Assembly: GCA_963754535.1 (NCBI GenBank)
Contig: CAVWGG010000006.1
Coordinates: forward strand, 124,001-188,000
DNA from: RPQJ01 sp963754535
Lineage (GTDB): Bacteria > Pseudomonadota > Gammaproteobacteria > Steroidobacterales > Steroidobacteraceae
Length of the DNA: 64,000 nt
Direction: 5' to 3'
Shown here: positions 29,609 through 41,172 of the stretch, in pieces
Position numbering within the stretch: the stretch's first letter is position 1
Layout of the letters: each line of letters starts with the position of its first letter
Position numbers and translations under genes: made by a program
The notes under the pieces: generated by a model
Seen by the model: the letters and a program-made list of their open reading frames with translations, nothing else
What the model was told of the DNA's origin: nothing
Databases searched by the model: none

Positions 29609-32600
29609 ATGTCACGTTTTTTCATCGATCGCCCGGTCTTCGCGATCGTCATCTCTTTGTTCCTGCTGCTCATCGGCACGCTGTCGCTGATCGGCCTGCC
29701 GATCGGCGAATTCCCCAACATCGCCCTGCCCACCGTGCAGGTGAACGGCTTCTACCTCGGCGCCAGCTCGGACGTCGTCGAGGAATCCGTCAGCGCGCCG
29801 ATCGACCAGCAGATCAATGGCGCCACCGACATGCTGTACATCAGCTCGGTGAGCGGCGACGACGGCAGCTCGTCGATTGCGGTGACGTTCGAGCTCGAGC
29901 GTGATGCCGACCTGGCCGCCGTCGAAGTGCAGAACCGGGTGGCGCAGGCCAACTCGCAACTGCCGTCGGAGGTGATCAACGCCGGCGTCACCGTGCGCAA
30001 GCAGTCGCCCGACACCCTGCTGTACTTCGCGATCTTCTCCCCGGACGGCACCTACGACCCGCTCTTCATCAGCAACTACGGCTACGTCTACATCGTCGAC
30101 GAACTGAAGCGCGTCAAGGGCGTGGGCGACGTCAAGGTCTTCGGCTCGGACTTCGGCATGCGCATCTGGCTGCGGCCCGACCGCATGGCCTCGCTCGGCA
30201 TCACCGCGAGCGACGTGGCAGGCGCGATTCGCGAGCAGAACGTCCAGGTGCCGGCGGGACAGGTCGGCCAGCCGCCGGCGACGCGGGGCCAGAGCTACCA
30301 GTACTCGCTGCGCGTGAAGGGCCGGCTGGTCAAGGCCGACGAGTTCGCCGACATCATCGTCGGCTCGAAGCCGGATGGGTCGTTCATCCGCATCAGGGAC
30401 ATCGGCCGGGTCGAACTCGGCGCACGCAGCTACAGCAACGTCTCGACGATCGACGGCAAACCTGCCGCGCTCGTGTCCGTGTCGCTGGTGCCCGGCGCCA
30501 ACGCGCTCGAGACGGCCGGCCTGCTGAAATCGCAGATCACGCGCCTCGCAGGCGAATTCCCGGAGGGCCTCGACTACAAGATCGTCTATGACACCTCCGA
30601 GTTCGTCGAAGCATCGGTCGAAGAAGTCATCCATACCTTCATCGAGGCGCTGATCCTCGTGCTGATCGTCGTGTTCCTGTTCCTGCAGAACTGGCGCACC
30701 ACGCTGATCCCGATGCTGGCCGTGCCGGTGTCGCTGCTCGCGACGTTCGCGGCCTTCCAGTTGCTCGGGTTTACGATCAATACGCTGTCGTTGTTCGGCA
30801 TGGTGCTCGCGATCGGCATCGTGGTCGACGACGCGATCGTCGTGGTCGAGGCCGTCGAGCACAAGATGCGCACCGGCCTCGCCGTGCGCGCAGCGACGAT
30901 CGAGGCGATGGAGGAAGTGCAGGGGCCGGTGATGGCCATCGCGCTCATCCTCGCCGCCGTGTTCGTGCCGATGGGGTTCATCCCCGGCGTCACCGGGCAG
31001 CTCTACAAGCAATTCGCCGTGACGGTCGCCGTGTCGACGATGTTCTCCGCCGTCGTCGCCATCACGCTGACGCCGACGCTCTGCATCCTGTTGATGAAGC
31101 CGCACGAAGAAAGCAACGGCCTCCTCGCCCGGTTCTTCAAGGGCTTCAACTCCGGGTTCGACCGCGTCAATGCGCGCTATGGCTCCGTCGCGGCGATGCT
31201 CGCCCGGCGCACGCTGCTCGTGATGCTCACGCTGGGCATCGTGATCTTCGTTACCTTCGGGCTGTTCAGAGCAGTACCGACCGGCTTCGTGCCGGACGAG
31301 GACAAGGGCGCCGTCTTCATGCAGGTGCTGCTGCCAGACGCCGCGTCGCAGGAACGCACGGACGCCATCCTGGCGCGGGTCGAACCACTGGCGCGTGCGA
31401 TCCCGGGAGTCGACTCGGTGGTCGGAGTGTCCGGCTACGACTTGCTCTCCGGCACCGCCGCATCGAACGGCGCGCTGGTCATCGTCAAGCTGAAGCCGTG
31501 GGGCGAGCGCACCACGCCCGAGACCGGCGTGCGTTCTATCCTGATGCAGCTCTACGCGCTCGGCCAGGGGATACCCGAAGCGGTGCTGATGCCGTTCAAC
31601 CCGCCGGCCCTGCCCGGCTTCGGCTCGGTGTCGGGCTTCTCGCTGATGCTGCAGGCGAAGTCGAGCCAGCCGCCGCAAGAACTGGCGCAGGTCGCGCAGG
31701 ACTTCATCGCCGAGGCACAGAAGCGCCCGGAGATCGGCCGCATCAGCACCACGTTCAGCGCCAGCACGCCGAACTACCAGCTGTTCGTCGACCGCGAAAA
31801 AGCCAAGAAACTCGGCGTGCCGGTGAGCGACGTCTTCGCCACGCTGCAGACGTTCCTCGGCGGGTACCAGGTGAACGACTTCAGCCGCTTCGGCCGCAAC
31901 TACAAGGTGACGATGCAGGCCGAGTCGGATTTCCGCCAGGAAGTCACCGACATCGCACGGCTGTTCGTGCGCAACAAGGATGGCGGCATGGTGCCGCTCG
32001 ACACGCTGACGACGTGGCAGCGCAGTTCCGGCGCGCGCTTCATGCAGCGCTACAACCTGTATCGCACGGCCGCATTCAGCGGCACGCCCGCTCCGGGAGC
32101 GAGTTCCGGCGATGCCATCCGCGCGATCGAGGAAGTCGCCGCCGCGACGCTGCCCGACGGCTACGGCATCGAGTGGTCGGGACAGAGCAAGCAGGAGATC
32201 GAGGCGGGCAATTCCTCAACGATCGTGCTCGGACTGTCGATCGTCGTCGTCTTCCTGTTCCTTGCGGCGCTGTATGAAAGCTGGGCCGTGCCGTTCGCCG
32301 TGCTGCTCGCCACGCCTTTCGGCCTGATGGGCGCGCTGTTCGCGTTGAAGCTGGTCGGCATTCCGTTCAACGTCTACGGCCAGATCGGGTTGGTCACCCT
32401 GGTTGGCCTGTCGGCGAAGAACGCGATCCTCATCGTCGAGTTCGCCAAGATGAACCGCGAAAAGGGCATGCCGATCTTCGAGGCGGCGCTCGATGCGGCG
32501 CGCTTGCGCCTGCGGCCGATCCTGATGACGTCGTTCGCGTTCATCCTCGGCGTGGTGCCGCTGGTGCTCGCCAGCGGCGCGGGCGCGGCCTCGAAGGTTT

Positions 32601-32767
32601 CCGTCGGCATCACGGTGTTCGGCGGCATGATCTTCGCCACGGTCCTGACCACGCTCGCGGTGCCTGCCTTCTACGTGCTGATCCAGGGACTGTCGGAGCG
32701 GTTCGGCGGCGACCCGCCACCCGCAGCCCCACCCGCCACGACCGAAACCGGAGCGGCTTCCGCATGA
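29609..32767 (+). CDS. RND multidrug efflux pump, inner-membrane transporter (HAE1 family)
   Basis: This 1052-residue, 12-helix transporter is of the AcrB/MexB type. It begins SRFFIDRPVFAIVISLFLLL, and transmembrane helix 4 carries the proton-relay aspartates in GIVVDDAIVVVEAVEH. Two large periplasmic loops are present, and the second half repeats the fold (LVTLVGLSAKNAILIVEFAK). It drives export by proton exchange. It sits 10 bases after the adaptor gene and overlaps the channel gene by 4 bases. Confidence 0.96.
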   Translation: MSRFFIDRPVFAIVISLFLLLIGTLSLIGLPIGEFPNIALPTVQVNGFYLGASSDVVEESVSAPIDQQINGATDMLYISSVSGDDGSSSIAVTFELERDADLAAVEVQNRVAQANSQLPSEVINAGVTVRKQSPDTLLYFAIFSPDGTYDPLFISNYGYVYIVDELKRVKGVGDVKVFGSDFGMRIWLRPDRMASLGITASDVAGAIREQNVQVPAGQVGQPPATRGQSYQYSLRVKGRLVKADEFADIIVGSKPDGSFIRIRDIGRVELGARSYSNVSTIDGKPAALVSVSLVPGANALETAGLLKSQITRLAGEFPEGLDYKIVYDTSEFVEASVEEVIHTFIEALILVLIVVFLFLQNWRTTLIPMLAVPVSLLATFAAFQLLGFTINTLSLFGMVLAIGIVVDDAIVVVEAVEHKMRTGLAVRAATIEAMEEVQGPVMAIALILAAVFVPMGFIPGVTGQLYKQFAVTVAVSTMFSAVVAITLTPTLCILLMKPHEESNGLLARFFKGFNSGFDRVNARYGSVAAMLARRTLLVMLTLGIVIFVTFGLFRAVPTGFVPDEDKGAVFMQVLLPDAASQERTDAILARVEPLARAIPGVDSVVGVSGYDLLSGTAASNGALVIVKLKPWGERTTPETGVRSILMQLYALGQGIPEAVLMPFNPPALPGFGSVSGFSLMLQAKSSQPPQELAQVAQDFIAEAQKRPEIGRISTTFSASTPNYQLFVDREKAKKLGVPVSDVFATLQTFLGGYQVNDFSRFGRNYKVTMQAESDFRQEVTDIARLFVRNKDGGMVPLDTLTTWQRSSGARFMQRYNLYRTAAFSGTPAPGASSGDAIRAIEEVAAATLPDGYGIEWSGQSKQEIEAGNSSTIVLGLSIVVVFLFLAALYESWAVPFAVLLATPFGLMGALFALKLVGIPFNVYGQIGLVTLVGLSAKNAILIVEFAKMNREKGMPIFEAALDAARLRLRPILMTSFAFILGVVPLVLASGAGAASKVSVGITVFGGMIFATVLTTLAVPAFYVLIQGLSERFGGDPPPAAPPATTETGAASA

Positions 32768-34152
32768 GGCGCCCGGCACGTGTCCTCACCGTGGCCGTGG
32801 CGCTCGCCATCGGCGGTTGCGCAATCGGCCCGGACTACGAGCGGCCGCAACTGCCGGCGCCGGTCGAGTACCGCGGCGTGCTCTCGCCGCAGGAGGCAAC
32901 CTCGTTCGCTGACCAGCACTGGGCCGAGGTGTTCCACGATCCCGAACTGCAGCAGGTGATCGCGACGGCGCTTGCGAACAATCTCGACCTGAAGATCGCG
33001 GCCGCGCGTGTCGAGGAGTTCCGGGGCCGCGCGCGCGTGGCCCGCAGCTACCTTGGTCCGAACGTGAACCTGGGCGGCAGTACGTCGCCCTCGCCCGGCA
33101 CGCCGGACGACAGCAGTTACTCGCTCGGCCTGACGCTCAATTGGGAGATCGACTTGTTCGGGCGCCTGCGCCGGGCGAACGAAGCCGCACGCGCCCAGTT
33201 GCTCGCGACGGAAGACATCCAGCGCGGCGTGATCAACGCGCTGGTGGCGGACGTCGCGACGACGTGGTTTCGCCTGCGCGAGATCGACGAGGAAATCGCG
33301 ATCATCCAGCGAACCATCGAGAGCCAGGCGGCGTCACTGGACCTGGTGCGCTCTCTGAAGCGCAACGGCGTCGCTTCTGCCACGGAAGAAATGCAGGCGT
33401 TGTCGCAGTTGGCCGCCACGCGCGCGCAGTTGCCCCAGGCGGAACTCACGCGCGTGCAGACAGAAAACCTGCTGCGCTTGCTGGTCGGCGGCGAGCCGGG
33501 CCCGGTCGCGCGCACGAGCCAGCCGTTCGCGTTCGCCATACCGGACGACATCCCGGTCGGCTTGCCTGCGCAGTTGCTCGCCCGCCGGCCCGACCTGCGG
33601 CAGCTCGAAAACGAACTGCACGCGGCGACGGCGAACGTCGGCGTGGCCGAGGCCAACCGGTTCCCGTACCTGTCGATCGGCCTGACCTCGTTTTTCGGCG
33701 TGATCAGCCCGGAGCTCGGCAACCTGCTCAACGGCAAGGACCCGGCGCAGGACCTGTTCTCGATCGGGCCGTTCATCAGCATGCCGATCTACCAGTCCGG
33801 ATTCGGCACCGGCACCGTCGAAGTGTCGAAGGCGCAGCTGAAGCAGTCGGAGCTGGCGTATCGCCGTGGCGTGCTGCAGGCGTACCGCGAGACCGCCGAC
33901 GCACTCGTCGTCACCGACAAGACCCGTGGGATCATTTCCGAGACGATCATCCGTCGCGATGCGGCGCATCGCCTGCTAGAGCTGCAGAAGAAGCGCTACA
34001 AGGCCGGCGTAGTGAGTTATCTCGAGGTACTCGACGCCGAGCGCCAGCTGTTCGCGTCAGAGATCGAACTGGCGCAGTCGCAGCTCTCGCGTGTGGTCGG
34101 CTACGTCGATCTCTACCGCGCACTGGGCGGCGGTTGGACGCCGGCCAAGTAG
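32764..34152 (+). CDS. Outer-membrane efflux channel, NodT/OprM family lipoprotein
   Basis: The protein has 462 residues with a lipoprotein signal (AIGGCAIGPDYERP, Cys 19). GPDYERPQLPAP is a hallmark of the NodT family. Two outer-membrane-efflux repeats with long helices are visible: AALANNLDLKIAAARVEEFR-like and QLLARRPDLRQLENELHAA. It completes the tripartite pump as the TolC-like duct. ATGA coupling to the pump gene supports a single operon. Confidence 0.93.
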   Translation: MRRPARVLTVAVALAIGGCAIGPDYERPQLPAPVEYRGVLSPQEATSFADQHWAEVFHDPELQQVIATALANNLDLKIAAARVEEFRGRARVARSYLGPNVNLGGSTSPSPGTPDDSSYSLGLTLNWEIDLFGRLRRANEAARAQLLATEDIQRGVINALVADVATTWFRLREIDEEIAIIQRTIESQAASLDLVRSLKRNGVASATEEMQALSQLAATRAQLPQAELTRVQTENLLRLLVGGEPGPVARTSQPFAFAIPDDIPVGLPAQLLARRPDLRQLENELHAATANVGVAEANRFPYLSIGLTSFFGVISPELGNLLNGKDPAQDLFSIGPFISMPIYQSGFGTGTVEVSKAQLKQSELAYRRGVLQAYRETADALVVTDKTRGIISETIIRRDAAHRLLELQKKRYKAGVVSYLEVLDAERQLFASEIELAQSQLSRVVGYVDLYRALGGGWTPAK

Positions 34153-34190
34153 GGGTCAGGGGATGGTGGTTGGGGGATAGTCGGAAGCGG
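34153..34190 (+). repeat. G-rich stretch related to the clpB-ZIP spacer repeat
   Basis: Directly after the efflux channel stop the sequence has runs of four or five G separated by TCA, AT or TT, and ends GGGGGATAGTCGGAAGCG. The end resembles GGGGTTAGTCGGAACGCG at 41047-41064. It looks like a degraded single copy of the same dispersed repeat. Confidence 0.4.
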
Positions 34191-34245
34191 CCTCTAGAGC
34201 GAGAGCAGATCGCTGCAGAGGAGGCGCGAACTGAAAAGTGCCGGT

Positions 34246-34422
34246 CTAACTTTCCAGCTCGATTTCCAGCAGTCGAATAATGTCCTCCAGGGCGACGTGC
34301 ACCGGCGCAATGTCCCTTAAGGCGACTTGCTGCCATTTGAAACGATCCAGAACGTGATTCAGGAAGGCGCGTCGACGTTGCTCGCGCCGCGCGAATTCTC
34401 GGGCTTGGCGAGAAGTCGCTCA
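34246..34422 (-). pseudogene. Possible C-terminal gene remnant, unidentified
   Basis: On the minus strand a frame is open from after a TGA at 34420-34422 to the TAG at 34246-34248, 57 codons without a start codon. It reads SRQAREFARREQRRRAFLNH and continues through VLDRFKWQQVALRDIAPVHV to LLEIELES. This looks like an amphipathic protein end rather than random frame. Codon use (AAT, GTT, GAT, AAA, TTA, AGG, ATT) is more AT-rich than that of neighbouring genes. No family is recognised. Confidence 0.3.
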
Positions 34423-34445
34423 GCCGCAGCGTGAGGCATGCGGTT

Positions 34446-34507
34446 GATCCGGGGCCTTGCCCAGAGCGCGTGTCTGCCTTTCCAAGCTCTGGGCAAGGCC
34501 TCGGATC
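34446..34507. repeat. 22-bp inverted repeat with 18-base loop
   Basis: Arms 34446-34467 and 34486-34507 are complementary at 21 of 22 positions, with the single mismatch near the outer end. The loop is 34468-34485. No T-run follows on either strand. It lies downstream of the minus-strand hydrolase gene and might end its transcription or protect the mRNA 3' end. Confidence 0.65.
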
Positions 34508-34574
34508 GGCCGCCTGCAACCTGATCGCGTGACTGCCTTTCCGCTCGCCCGGGGAAGACCCCAGACGAACGCCC

Positions 34575-35258
34575 TCACCCACCATCCGCCCTGGTTCGCT
34601 TCCCCGCCTCCTGCGCGAAGCGCCCATGCCGCAGGAAATGCCCCACCTGCGCGGCGACGTCGTTCGCGAACAGCATCCCGACGTGACTGTGCGGCACCAA
34701 GACGTGGTCGTTGAGGCCGGGGATCACGGTTTCGCTCACCGCGACGGTGCCGTCGTTTTCTTCGTCGAAGTGCGCGAAGAACTGGCCGGTGCCGAGACGT
34801 CGCGTTCCGGCGATGGCGCCGAGCGCGCGCCCGCAGTCGCCATGCCAGCAACGGCCGCAGGGCTCCGCCAGTTCGCTCAGTGCATGCGGCCCGATCAGCG
34901 GACGCAGCATGGATAACCGCCCCACTCCGCTCGCAGCGCGACTGCCATTCAGGGGCGAGCCGAGGAGCACCGCATTGCCGGGCAGGTCACGCATGCCCTG
35001 CTCCAGCGCGCGGAAAGCGATCGCGCCGCCGAGGCTGTGCCCTACGACGTGGACACGACCCGTGCCCGTCGCAAGCTGATGAGCGAACTCGGCGAGTTCC
35101 GCCACGATCTCGTCGACGTTGCCGTGCATCGACGGGTACGAGAACACGTGCACGTCGAAGCCGTGCCCTGTCTGCAGGCGCTGGCGCAGCACCCCGAATT
35201 CCAGCCCGGTCATCCACAGGCCATGAACGAGGATGACCGGCTCGCGTGCGTCCGCCAT
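34575..35258 (-). CDS. Alpha/beta hydrolase (lipase/esterase-like)
   Basis: The protein has 227 residues. It starts with VILVHGLWMTGLEF (oxyanion-hole HG), and the nucleophile elbow is GHSLGGAIAFRAL near residue 72. A later DGTVAVSET and a histidine in VPHSHVGMLF can supply the acid and base. PGAP1/LipA-like lipases share this layout. The substrate is unknown. Its ATG overlaps the aspS stop (ATGA at 35257-35260), so it is co-transcribed with aspS. Confidence 0.8.
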   Translation of the reverse strand: MADAREPVILVHGLWMTGLEFGVLRQRLQTGHGFDVHVFSYPSMHGNVDEIVAELAEFAHQLATGTGRVHVVGHSLGGAIAFRALEQGMRDLPGNAVLLGSPLNGSRAASGVGRLSMLRPLIGPHALSELAEPCGRCWHGDCGRALGAIAGTRRLGTGQFFAHFDEENDGTVAVSETVIPGLNDHVLVPHSHVGMLFANDVAAQVGHFLRHGRFAQEAGKRTRADGG

Positions 35259-37039
35259 CACTCCTTGATGGGCAGCTTGACGCGAATGTGCAGGTCGCGC
35301 AGCTGCTGCTCCGAGACCTCGGTCGGTGCGTCGGTCAACGGGCAGGTCGCGGTCTGCGTCTTCGGGAACGCGATGACGTCGCGGATCGAGTCGGCGCCGG
35401 CCATCAGCATCGCGAGGCGGTCGAGGCCGAACGCGATGCCGCCGTGCGGCGGCGCGCCGAACCTGAGCGCGTCGAGCAGGAAGCCGAACTTCTTCTCGGC
35501 CTCCTCGGCGCCGATGCCGAGCATCTCGAACACGGTCGATTGCATCTCGTTGCGATGGATGCGCACCGAGCCGCCGCCGATCTCGGAACCGTTCAGCACC
35601 ATGTCGTACGCACGGGCCAGCGCCTGGCCCGGGCTGGCCTTGAGCGCCACCGGGTCGTCGTTGACCGGCGACGTGAACGGATGGTGCATCGCGGCCCAGC
35701 GCTTCGAGTCGGGATCCCACTCGAACATCGGGAAATCGACGACCCAGAGCGGCGCCCAGCCTGCGGCCACGAGGCCGAGATCCTGGCCGACCTTGATGCG
35801 CAGCGCGCCGATCGCGTCGTTGACGACCTTGGCCTTGTCCGCACCGAAGAAAACCAGGTCGCCCGTCTGCGCGCCCGTGCGCTGCATGAGACCGGCCACC
35901 GCGGTGTCCGACAGGAACTTGAGGATCGGCGACTGCAACCCGTCGCGGCCCTTGGCCGCATCGTTGACCTTCACGTACGCCAGGCCCTTTGCACCGTAGC
36001 GCGCGACGAAGGCGGTGTAGTCGTCGATCTGCTTGCGCGAGAGCTTCTCGCCGCCCTGTGGCACGCGCAGCGCCGCGACACGGCCTTCCGGATCCGCGGA
36101 CGGGCCGGAGAACACCTTGAACTCGCAGTCCTTGACGAGATCGGCGACGTCGACGAGCTCGAGCGGGATGCGCAGGTCGGGCTTGTCGGACGCGTAACGG
36201 CGCATCGCCTCCGCGTACGTCATGCGCGGGAACGGCTCGGGCAGCGACTGGCCGAGCACGTCCTTGAAGAGCTTGCGGACCAGGCTCTCCATGAGTCCCA
36301 TGATCTCGTCGCGCGTGAGGAACGACGTCTCGACGTCCAGCTGGGTGAATTCGGGCTGGCGATCGGCGCGCAGGTCCTCGTCGCGGAAGCAGCGCACGAT
36401 CTGGTAGTAGCGGTCGAAGCCCGACATCATCAGCAGCTGCTTGAAGATCTGCGGCGACTGCGGCAGCGCGAAGAACTTGCCCGGCTGGGTGCGGCTCGGC
36501 ACCAGGTAGTCGCGCGCGCCTTCCGGCGTCGCCTTGGTCAGCATCGGCGTCTCGACGTCGATGAAGCCGTTGCCGTCGAGGTACTCGCGCATCGAGCGCG
36601 TGATCGCGTGACGCTGGCGCAGGCGCTTCTGCATCACGTCGCGGCGCAGGTCGATGTAGCGGTACTTGAGCCGCGTCTCTTCCTTCACTTCCTCGTCGAG
36701 CTGGAACGGGATCGGCTCGGAGCGGTTCAGCACTTCGATGCCGCGCGCGAGCAGTTCGACCTGGCCCGAGGCGAGGTTCGCGTTTGCCGTGCCGGCCGGA
36801 CGCGGACGCACCGTGCCGGTGACCTTGATGACCCATTCGCCGCGCAGGCGCTCGGCCTCGGCGAAGACGTCGGCCGCGTCCGGATCGAAGACGACCTGCA
36901 GCAGGCCGTCGCGGTCGCGCAGGTCGACGAAAATGACGCCGCCGTGGTCGCGACGACGGTGAACCCAGCCGGCTACTTCTACCGTGGATCCGACGAGGCG
37001 CTCGTTGACGTCGCCGCAATAATGAGTGCGCATGGGCAT
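35258..37039 (-). CDS. aspS: Aspartate--tRNA ligase AspS (bacterial type)
   Basis: The protein has 593 residues, a typical length. It has an N-terminal OB-fold anticodon-binding domain (VEVAGWVHRRRDHGGVIFVDLRDR) and a class II core with FRDEDLRADRQPEFTQLD (motif 2). The GAD insertion domain follows, and motif 3 is GGIAFGLDRLAMLMAG. ATGs at 37039 and 37033 are both possible starts. The order fmdB-DUF502-aspS is common in proteobacteria. Confidence 0.97.
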   Translation of the reverse strand: MPMRTHYCGDVNERLVGSTVEVAGWVHRRRDHGGVIFVDLRDRDGLLQVVFDPDAADVFAEAERLRGEWVIKVTGTVRPRPAGTANANLASGQVELLARGIEVLNRSEPIPFQLDEEVKEETRLKYRYIDLRRDVMQKRLRQRHAITRSMREYLDGNGFIDVETPMLTKATPEGARDYLVPSRTQPGKFFALPQSPQIFKQLLMMSGFDRYYQIVRCFRDEDLRADRQPEFTQLDVETSFLTRDEIMGLMESLVRKLFKDVLGQSLPEPFPRMTYAEAMRRYASDKPDLRIPLELVDVADLVKDCEFKVFSGPSADPEGRVAALRVPQGGEKLSRKQIDDYTAFVARYGAKGLAYVKVNDAAKGRDGLQSPILKFLSDTAVAGLMQRTGAQTGDLVFFGADKAKVVNDAIGALRIKVGQDLGLVAAGWAPLWVVDFPMFEWDPDSKRWAAMHHPFTSPVNDDPVALKASPGQALARAYDMVLNGSEIGGGSVRIHRNEMQSTVFEMLGIGAEEAEKKFGFLLDALRFGAPPHGGIAFGLDRLAMLMAGADSIRDVIAFPKTQTATCPLTDAPTEVSEQQLRDLHIRVKLPIKE

Positions 37040-37108
37040 GGGGAGAATCCCGTCAAAAGGGGTGCGGGGACCGGCCGGGACCGGACCACAACGCTGAACC
37101 GGGGGATG

Positions 37109-37832
37109 TTACGGAGAGGGTTGTTGCGGCGCAAGATCGGCCGCGACGGGCTTGCTTTTCCACTTGGGCACGACGACGCCCAGCGTCAGCAGCATCTTGA
37201 ATGCGTCGTCCACCGTCATGTCGAGGCGGACCACCTCGTCCCGGGGCACGAGGACGATGAATCCCGTGGTCGGGATTCGGCGTCGTCGGCACGAAAACGC
37301 AGACGACGTCCTGCGCGGTCTTGGCCTGGACTTCTTCCAGCTCCTCGGACGTGATGAACCCCACGCTGAAGATGCCCTTGCGCGGGAACTCGACCATGAC
37401 GACCTGCTTGAACGACTTGCCCTTGTCGGTCAGCACCGTCTCGCTGAACGTCTTGGCGCCGCCGTAGACGGCGCCGATCACCGGAATGCGGCGCACCAGG
37501 TTCTCGAAGCCCTCGACGATCTGCCCGCCGAAGAGGTTGCGGACCACGACCCCGGTGACGAGCAGCAAGATGAACGACAGGATGATGCCGACGCCAGGCA
37601 CGTACTGGCCGACGAGGGCTTCGGGACGCCAGGGCGGCGGCAACAGCACCAGCGACTGGTCGAGGATGCCCGACAGGAAGCGGATGACCCAGACGGTCAC
37701 CATGACGGGGATCCAGATCAGGAGCCCGGCGATCAGGTAATTGCGCAACCGGCGCGCGAAACCGGGGCTGCCGCCCTTGCCGTCGCCCCCGTCCTCGCCG
37801 TCGACGTCGTCGGTCGGTATCGGATCAGCCAC
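37109..37832 (-). CDS. DUF502 membrane protein with a single-base frameshift
   Basis: The first 190 residues are normal for DUF502: a hydrophilic leader, two membrane helices (about 32-52 and 80-103), and FGGQIVEGFENLVRRIPVIG. After VFVPTTPNP, deleting one extra C at plus-strand 37271 restores TTGFIVLVPRDEVVRLDMTV, then KMLLTLGVVVPKW and a stop at 37109-37111. This gives 240 residues, the expected size. As written, the frame instead runs to 37053 with an arginine-rich unrelated tail. The family is an inner-membrane protein of unknown function. Confidence 0.75.
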
Positions 37833-37868
37833 TCGTCTCTCCAGCGCGGGCTTTACGCCCGACTCGAC

Positions 37869-38300
37869 TCAGCGTTTGCGGGCGGTCTTTTTCGGCGTGG
37901 GCTTCTTCGCGGCCGGCTTGGATCGGGCGACGGGCTTCGCGGCGGGCTTCTTCGTCCCGGCGCTCTTCCTGGTCGATGCTGACTCACTCCTTGGCTCGGG
38001 CTTCGGCTCGGGCTTCGGCTCGGCTTTCTTGTCAGCCTTGTCGCTCTTCGCCGGCGTCGCCGGACTCTCGGCAGGCGGACCGTCGTCCTTGCCGGCCAGG
38101 TTGCGCTTGCGCTCGTTGTCCGACTTGAAATCCGTCTCGTACCAGCCGCTGCCGGCGAGGCGGAACATCGGCGCCGAGATGAGGCGCAGCAGCGTGTGCT
38201 TGCCGCATTCCGGGCACTCGCGCAGCGGCTTGTCGGAGAACTTCTGCAATGCCTCCAGGTGGTGGTGGCACTTCTGGCACTGGTATTCGTAGATCGGCAT
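37869..38300 (-). CDS. FmdB-family zinc-ribbon protein with a basic Lys/Pro/Ala tail
   Basis: The protein has 143 residues. The N-terminal 45 residues are the FmdB zinc ribbon: MPIYEYQCQKCHHHLEALQK and RECPECGKHTLLRLIS (Cys pairs CxxC twice). The remaining hundred residues are low-complexity, with KPEPKPEPKPEP and later KPAAKPVARSKPAAKKPTPK, like histone H1-type tails. FmdB proteins are proposed regulators, but the role is not established. It is followed by DUF502 and aspS on the same strand. Confidence 0.85.
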   Translation of the reverse strand: MPIYEYQCQKCHHHLEALQKFSDKPLRECPECGKHTLLRLISAPMFRLAGSGWYETDFKSDNERKRNLAGKDDGPPAESPATPAKSDKADKKAEPKPEPKPEPRSESASTRKSAGTKKPAAKPVARSKPAAKKPTPKKTARKR

Positions 38301-38352
38301 GGTCGGTCCGGCGCGGTGAAACGTGGCCTAGGGTAGTCGAAACGGCCGCGGA

Positions 38353-40942
<2,590 letters not shown>

Positions 40943-41002
40943 GGGGGCTCTGTCCGTGGGACGGTATGCGCCCAGAAGTGGGGCCGGACCCGCGATATAA
41001 AA

Positions 41003-41161
41003 GGGGTTAGGGGATAGGGAAGAAAGGGGTTAGGGGATAGGGGTTAGGGGTTAGTCGGAACGCGCTACGGAACGCGCAAAGCACCGACTTAAATCAATGA
41101 AAGTCAACTACTTACGCCCATCACAACATCGCAGCCGCCCCTCCGACTAACCCCTAACCCC
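41003..41161. repeat. G-rich telomere-like repeats and 20-bp inverted repeat
   Basis: GGGGTTAGGGGATAGG occurs twice as an exact direct repeat (41003-41018 and 41026-41041), followed by further GGGGTTA units. The last part (41040-41059) is repeated in perfect inverted orientation at 41142-41161, 82 bases away. The whole lies between clpB and the ZIP gene, both of which are on the minus strand. The tandem runs of four G could form G-quadruplex structures. Confidence 0.75.
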
Positions 41162-41172
41162 TCCTCCCCTTC

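Larger units (their letters stand above)
34153..34574. other. Gene-poor spacer of 422 bases
   Basis: No complete gene is supported. It holds a G-rich stretch at 34153-34190, a C-terminal-looking open remnant on the minus strand (34246-34422) and a large inverted repeat (34446-34507). The motif GTGnCTGCCTTTCC occurs twice, at about 34470 and 34529. Confidence 0.6.

Noticed and set aside
29612..31678. 688-codon open frame antisense to the RND pump gene.
   Set aside because: A GC-bias shadow: very rich in Arg, His, Asp and Glu and without recognisable motifs.
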